Positions 4,152-5,662 of a DNA stretch of 5,662 nt are shown here, piece by piece (position 1 is the stretch's first letter; every line of letters starts with the position of its first letter). Source of the DNA: Clostridiales bacterium (GTDB lineage Bacteria; Bacillota; Clostridia; Oscillospirales; Oscillospiraceae); assembly GCA_021201515.1 (NCBI GenBank), contig JAJQET010000042.1:1-5662 (forward strand). The letters are read 5' to 3'. Position numbers and translations under genes: made by a program. The notes under the pieces are model-generated. The model worked only from the letters and a program-made list of their open reading frames with translations, ran no database searches and was not told the origin of the DNA.

Positions 4152-5471
4152 ATGCGATTTGCCATTTACACCCTGGGCTGCAAGGTCAACCAGTACGAGA
4201 CCCAGGCCATGGAGACCATTCTCCGCCAGCGGGGCCACACCCCCACCGACTTCCACGCCCCGGCGGACGCCTACATTGTGAACACCTGCTCCGTCACCGC
4301 CGTCAGCGACAAAAAGTGCCGCAATATGCTGCGCCGGGTGAAGAAGATGGCGCCGGACAGCGTGCTGGCCGTCTGCGGCTGCTACGCCCAGGCCAAGCCG
4401 GAGGAGGTGGCGGCCCTGGGGGCGGATGTGGTCTACGGCACAGGGAAGCGGCTGGAGTTTCTGGACGCGGTGGAGCGGGCGGTGGAGGAACGCCGCCTGC
4501 GGCTGGATGTGGACGACGCAGTGCATCGCAAGGCCACCTTCGAGGTGCTGCCCGCCGGCGGGCTGACCGGCCGCACCAGGGCGCTCCTGAAGGTGGAGGA
4601 CGGCTGCGCCAACTTCTGCACCTACTGCATCATCCCCTACACCCGTGGGCCGGTGCGGTCGGAGCCGCTGGAAGATGCGGCGGCCCAAGCCAGGGAACTG
4701 GCTGCGGCGGGGTATCAGGAAATCGTGGTGACGGGCATTGAAATCTCCTCCTGGGGGAAGGATCTGCCCGGAGACGAAACCCTCATCGACCTGCTGGAGG
4801 CAGTCTGCCACGCCGTCCCCGGCCTGCGGATTCGGATGGGGTCCCTGGAGCCGAGAACCGTCACGGAGGACTTCTGCCGCCGGGCGGCCCGGCTCCCCAA
4901 CCTCTGCCCCCACTTCCACCTGAGCCTGCAATCGGGCTGCGACGCCACCCTGAAGCGGATGAACCGCCGGTATGACACCGCCCGATTTTTGGAGAGCTGC
5001 CGCCTGCTGCGCCAGTGGTTTGACCGGCCGGCCATCACCACCGACCTGATCTGCGGCTTCGCCGGGGAGACGGAGGCGGAGTTTGCCGAGACGCTGGACT
5101 TTCTGCGCCGGGCACAGTTCTCCGCCATGCACATCTTCCCCTACTCCCGCCGCAGCGGCACGGTGGCCGACCGGCTGCCGGGGCAGCTGACCAGCGCAGT
5201 GAAAGAGGCGCGCTGCCATCAGGCCACCGCCATTGCCCGGGAAATGCAGGGGGCGTATCTGGCGCAGTTCGTGGGGGAGACTCTGCCTGTCCTCTTTGAG
5301 GAGACGGCGGAGGGAACCCCTTCCGGTCAGGGGCTGTGGCGGGGCCACGCCCCCAACTATGTGGAGGTGTACGCCAAGGGGGTGGACCTCCACAACGTCC
5401 TCCGGAACGTGACCGTTGAAGGTGTGGAGGACGGGAACCGGCTGGTGGGGAGGATAACCTCGGAGGAGTGA
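4152..5471 (+). CDS. mtaB: tRNA t6A37 C2-methylthiotransferase MtaB
   Basis: MtaB (YqeV in Bacillus subtilis) is a radical SAM enzyme that adds a methylthio group to t6A37, giving ms2t6A in tRNAs such as tRNA-Lys, which helps decode AAA/AAG. The 439-residue length is normal for the family. The N-terminal methylthiotransferase domain has cluster cysteines C10 (TLGCKVNQYE), C46 (NTCSVT) and C77 (GCYAQ). The radical SAM cluster is CANFCTYC at 152-159, followed by IIPYTRGPVRS. Further family blocks are HFHLSLQSGCDATLKRMNR (254-272), TDLICGFAGET (297-307) and HIFPYSRRSGT (327-337). A TRAM tRNA-binding domain occupies about 371-436. LGCKVNQYE and IPYTRGPVRS point to MtaB rather than MiaB or RimO. 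The start at 4152 has AAAGGGAG (4138-4145) six bases upstream. Divergently transcribed from the membrane protein-methyltransferase operon; no following gene is visible in the next 191 bp. All key residues are intact. Confidence 0.95.
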   Translation: MRFAIYTLGCKVNQYETQAMETILRQRGHTPTDFHAPADAYIVNTCSVTAVSDKKCRNMLRRVKKMAPDSVLAVCGCYAQAKPEEVAALGADVVYGTGKRLEFLDAVERAVEERRLRLDVDDAVHRKATFEVLPAGGLTGRTRALLKVEDGCANFCTYCIIPYTRGPVRSEPLEDAAAQARELAAAGYQEIVVTGIEISSWGKDLPGDETLIDLLEAVCHAVPGLRIRMGSLEPRTVTEDFCRRAARLPNLCPHFHLSLQSGCDATLKRMNRRYDTARFLESCRLLRQWFDRPAITTDLICGFAGETEAEFAETLDFLRRAQFSAMHIFPYSRRSGTVADRLPGQLTSAVKEARCHQATAIAREMQGAYLAQFVGETLPVLFEETAEGTPSGQGLWRGHAPNYVEVYAKGVDLHNVLRNVTVEGVEDGNRLVGRITSEE

Positions 5472-5489
5472 GGGATTGCCCGCTGGTTA

Positions 5490-5570
5490 CTCCTTAGACA
5501 AGAAATGATAAAGGAACAACGTTTTTGACCTCCCGGCGGGCCCTCCTTAGATTAAGTTCGCTATAAAGGA
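5490..5570. repeat. Two related imperfect palindromes downstream of mtaB
   Basis: CTCCTTAGA (5490-5498) and ATAAAGGA (5508-5515) are repeated as CTCCTTAGA (5543-5551) and ATAAAGGA (5563-5570), with spacers of 9 and 11 bp. Each unit is also an imperfect inverted repeat (TCCTT against AAGGA). The two units are offset by 53 bp, with CCCGGCGGG between them. The first unit plus GTTTTT at 5521-5526 might weakly terminate mtaB. Origin unknown. Confidence 0.5.
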
Positions 5571-5644
5571 TTTGCCCGGCCTTCGCCGTCAAGCGGCATT
5601 TCCGCTGCGCTCCCTACCCTTGCCAGGGAAGCGGGGGCCTACTT

Positions 5645-5662
5645 TTCTCGATTCGTCGAGAA
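5645..5662. repeat. Perfect hairpin at the right window edge
   Basis: Arms TTCTCGA (5645-5651) and TCGAGAA (5656-5662) are perfect complements around a TTCG loop. The preceding TT (5643-5644) would extend the stem if AA follows the window. It could be a terminator for a gene on either strand or an element end; the cut prevents a decision. Confidence 0.5.

Larger units (their letters stand above)
5472..5662. other. Non-coding tail rich in inverted repeats, no gene seen
   Basis: No credible start with a ribosome binding site was found on either strand in these 191 bp, and nothing resembles a tRNA. Besides the paired repeats entered separately, it contains arms CGCTCCCT (5608-5615) and AGGGAAGCG (5625-5633), which pair with one bulge, and GCGG/CCGC around CATTT near 5593-5605. 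The dense short symmetries suggest an intergenic repeat element or a structured RNA continuing past the window. Confidence 0.4.

Noticed and set aside
4050..5393. Long open frame (447 codons) on the minus strand opposite mtaB
   Set aside because: It lies wholly antisense to a clearly recognised gene, its product is low-complexity without family motifs, and such frames are expected in high-GC DNA.
5472..5662. tRNA or riboswitch in the tail
   Set aside because: No cloverleaf, no T-loop consensus and no recognisable riboswitch core could be found by eye.

Overview
The window looks like chromosomal DNA from a high-GC anaerobic member of the Clostridia, most likely the Oscillospiraceae (the Flavonifractor/Oscillibacter/Lawsonibacter type of genome). 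The grounds are a clostridial 2[4Fe-4S] ferredoxin, a CmpB-type (PF06541) membrane protein, AGGAGG-type ribosome binding sites, sigma-A-like promoters and strong G/C preference at third codon positions. The genus is an inference from gene content; no phylogenetic marker is present.

Layout. (1) 1-794, minus: 5' two thirds of argG (argininosuccinate synthase), running off the left edge. (2) 795-1016: the argG control region, with a promoter, a near-ideal ArgR/AhrC operator palindrome and a second pair of ARG-box-like sites. The outer site of that pair shares bases with the ferredoxin terminator. (3) 1017-1187, minus: a 56-residue 2[4Fe-4S] ferredoxin with its own promoter. (4) 1188-1415: an intergenic region holding an imperfect tandem duplication and a nested inverted repeat. 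(5) 1416-1625, plus: a 69-codon orphan gene of unknown function starting at TTG. (6) 1663-3947, minus: a two-gene overlapping operon, a CmpB-family membrane protein followed by a NOL1/NOP2/Sun (RsmB/RsmF-like) RNA m5C methyltransferase. (7) 3948-4151: a divergent promoter region where the two predicted transcripts overlap through a strong hairpin. (8) 4152-5471, plus: mtaB, the tRNA t6A37 methylthiotransferase. (9) 5472-5662: no gene seen; two related imperfect palindromes and several hairpins, one cut by the window edge.

How the genes relate. Arginine biosynthesis (argG) appears to be controlled by arginine-responsive ArgR/AhrC. Two genes modify RNA bases: the m5C methyltransferase and MtaB, an Fe-S radical SAM enzyme. 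They lie on either side of the shared divergent promoter. The ferredoxin is a general low-potential electron carrier and has no demonstrable link to its neighbours.

The coding content is largely ordinary housekeeping. The unusual signals are in the non-coding DNA, plus the orphan small gene and the nearly identical nucleotide sequence of the two ferredoxin half-motifs. I did not see a mobile element, CRISPR array, rRNA or tRNA, and I cannot identify a new multi-gene system here.
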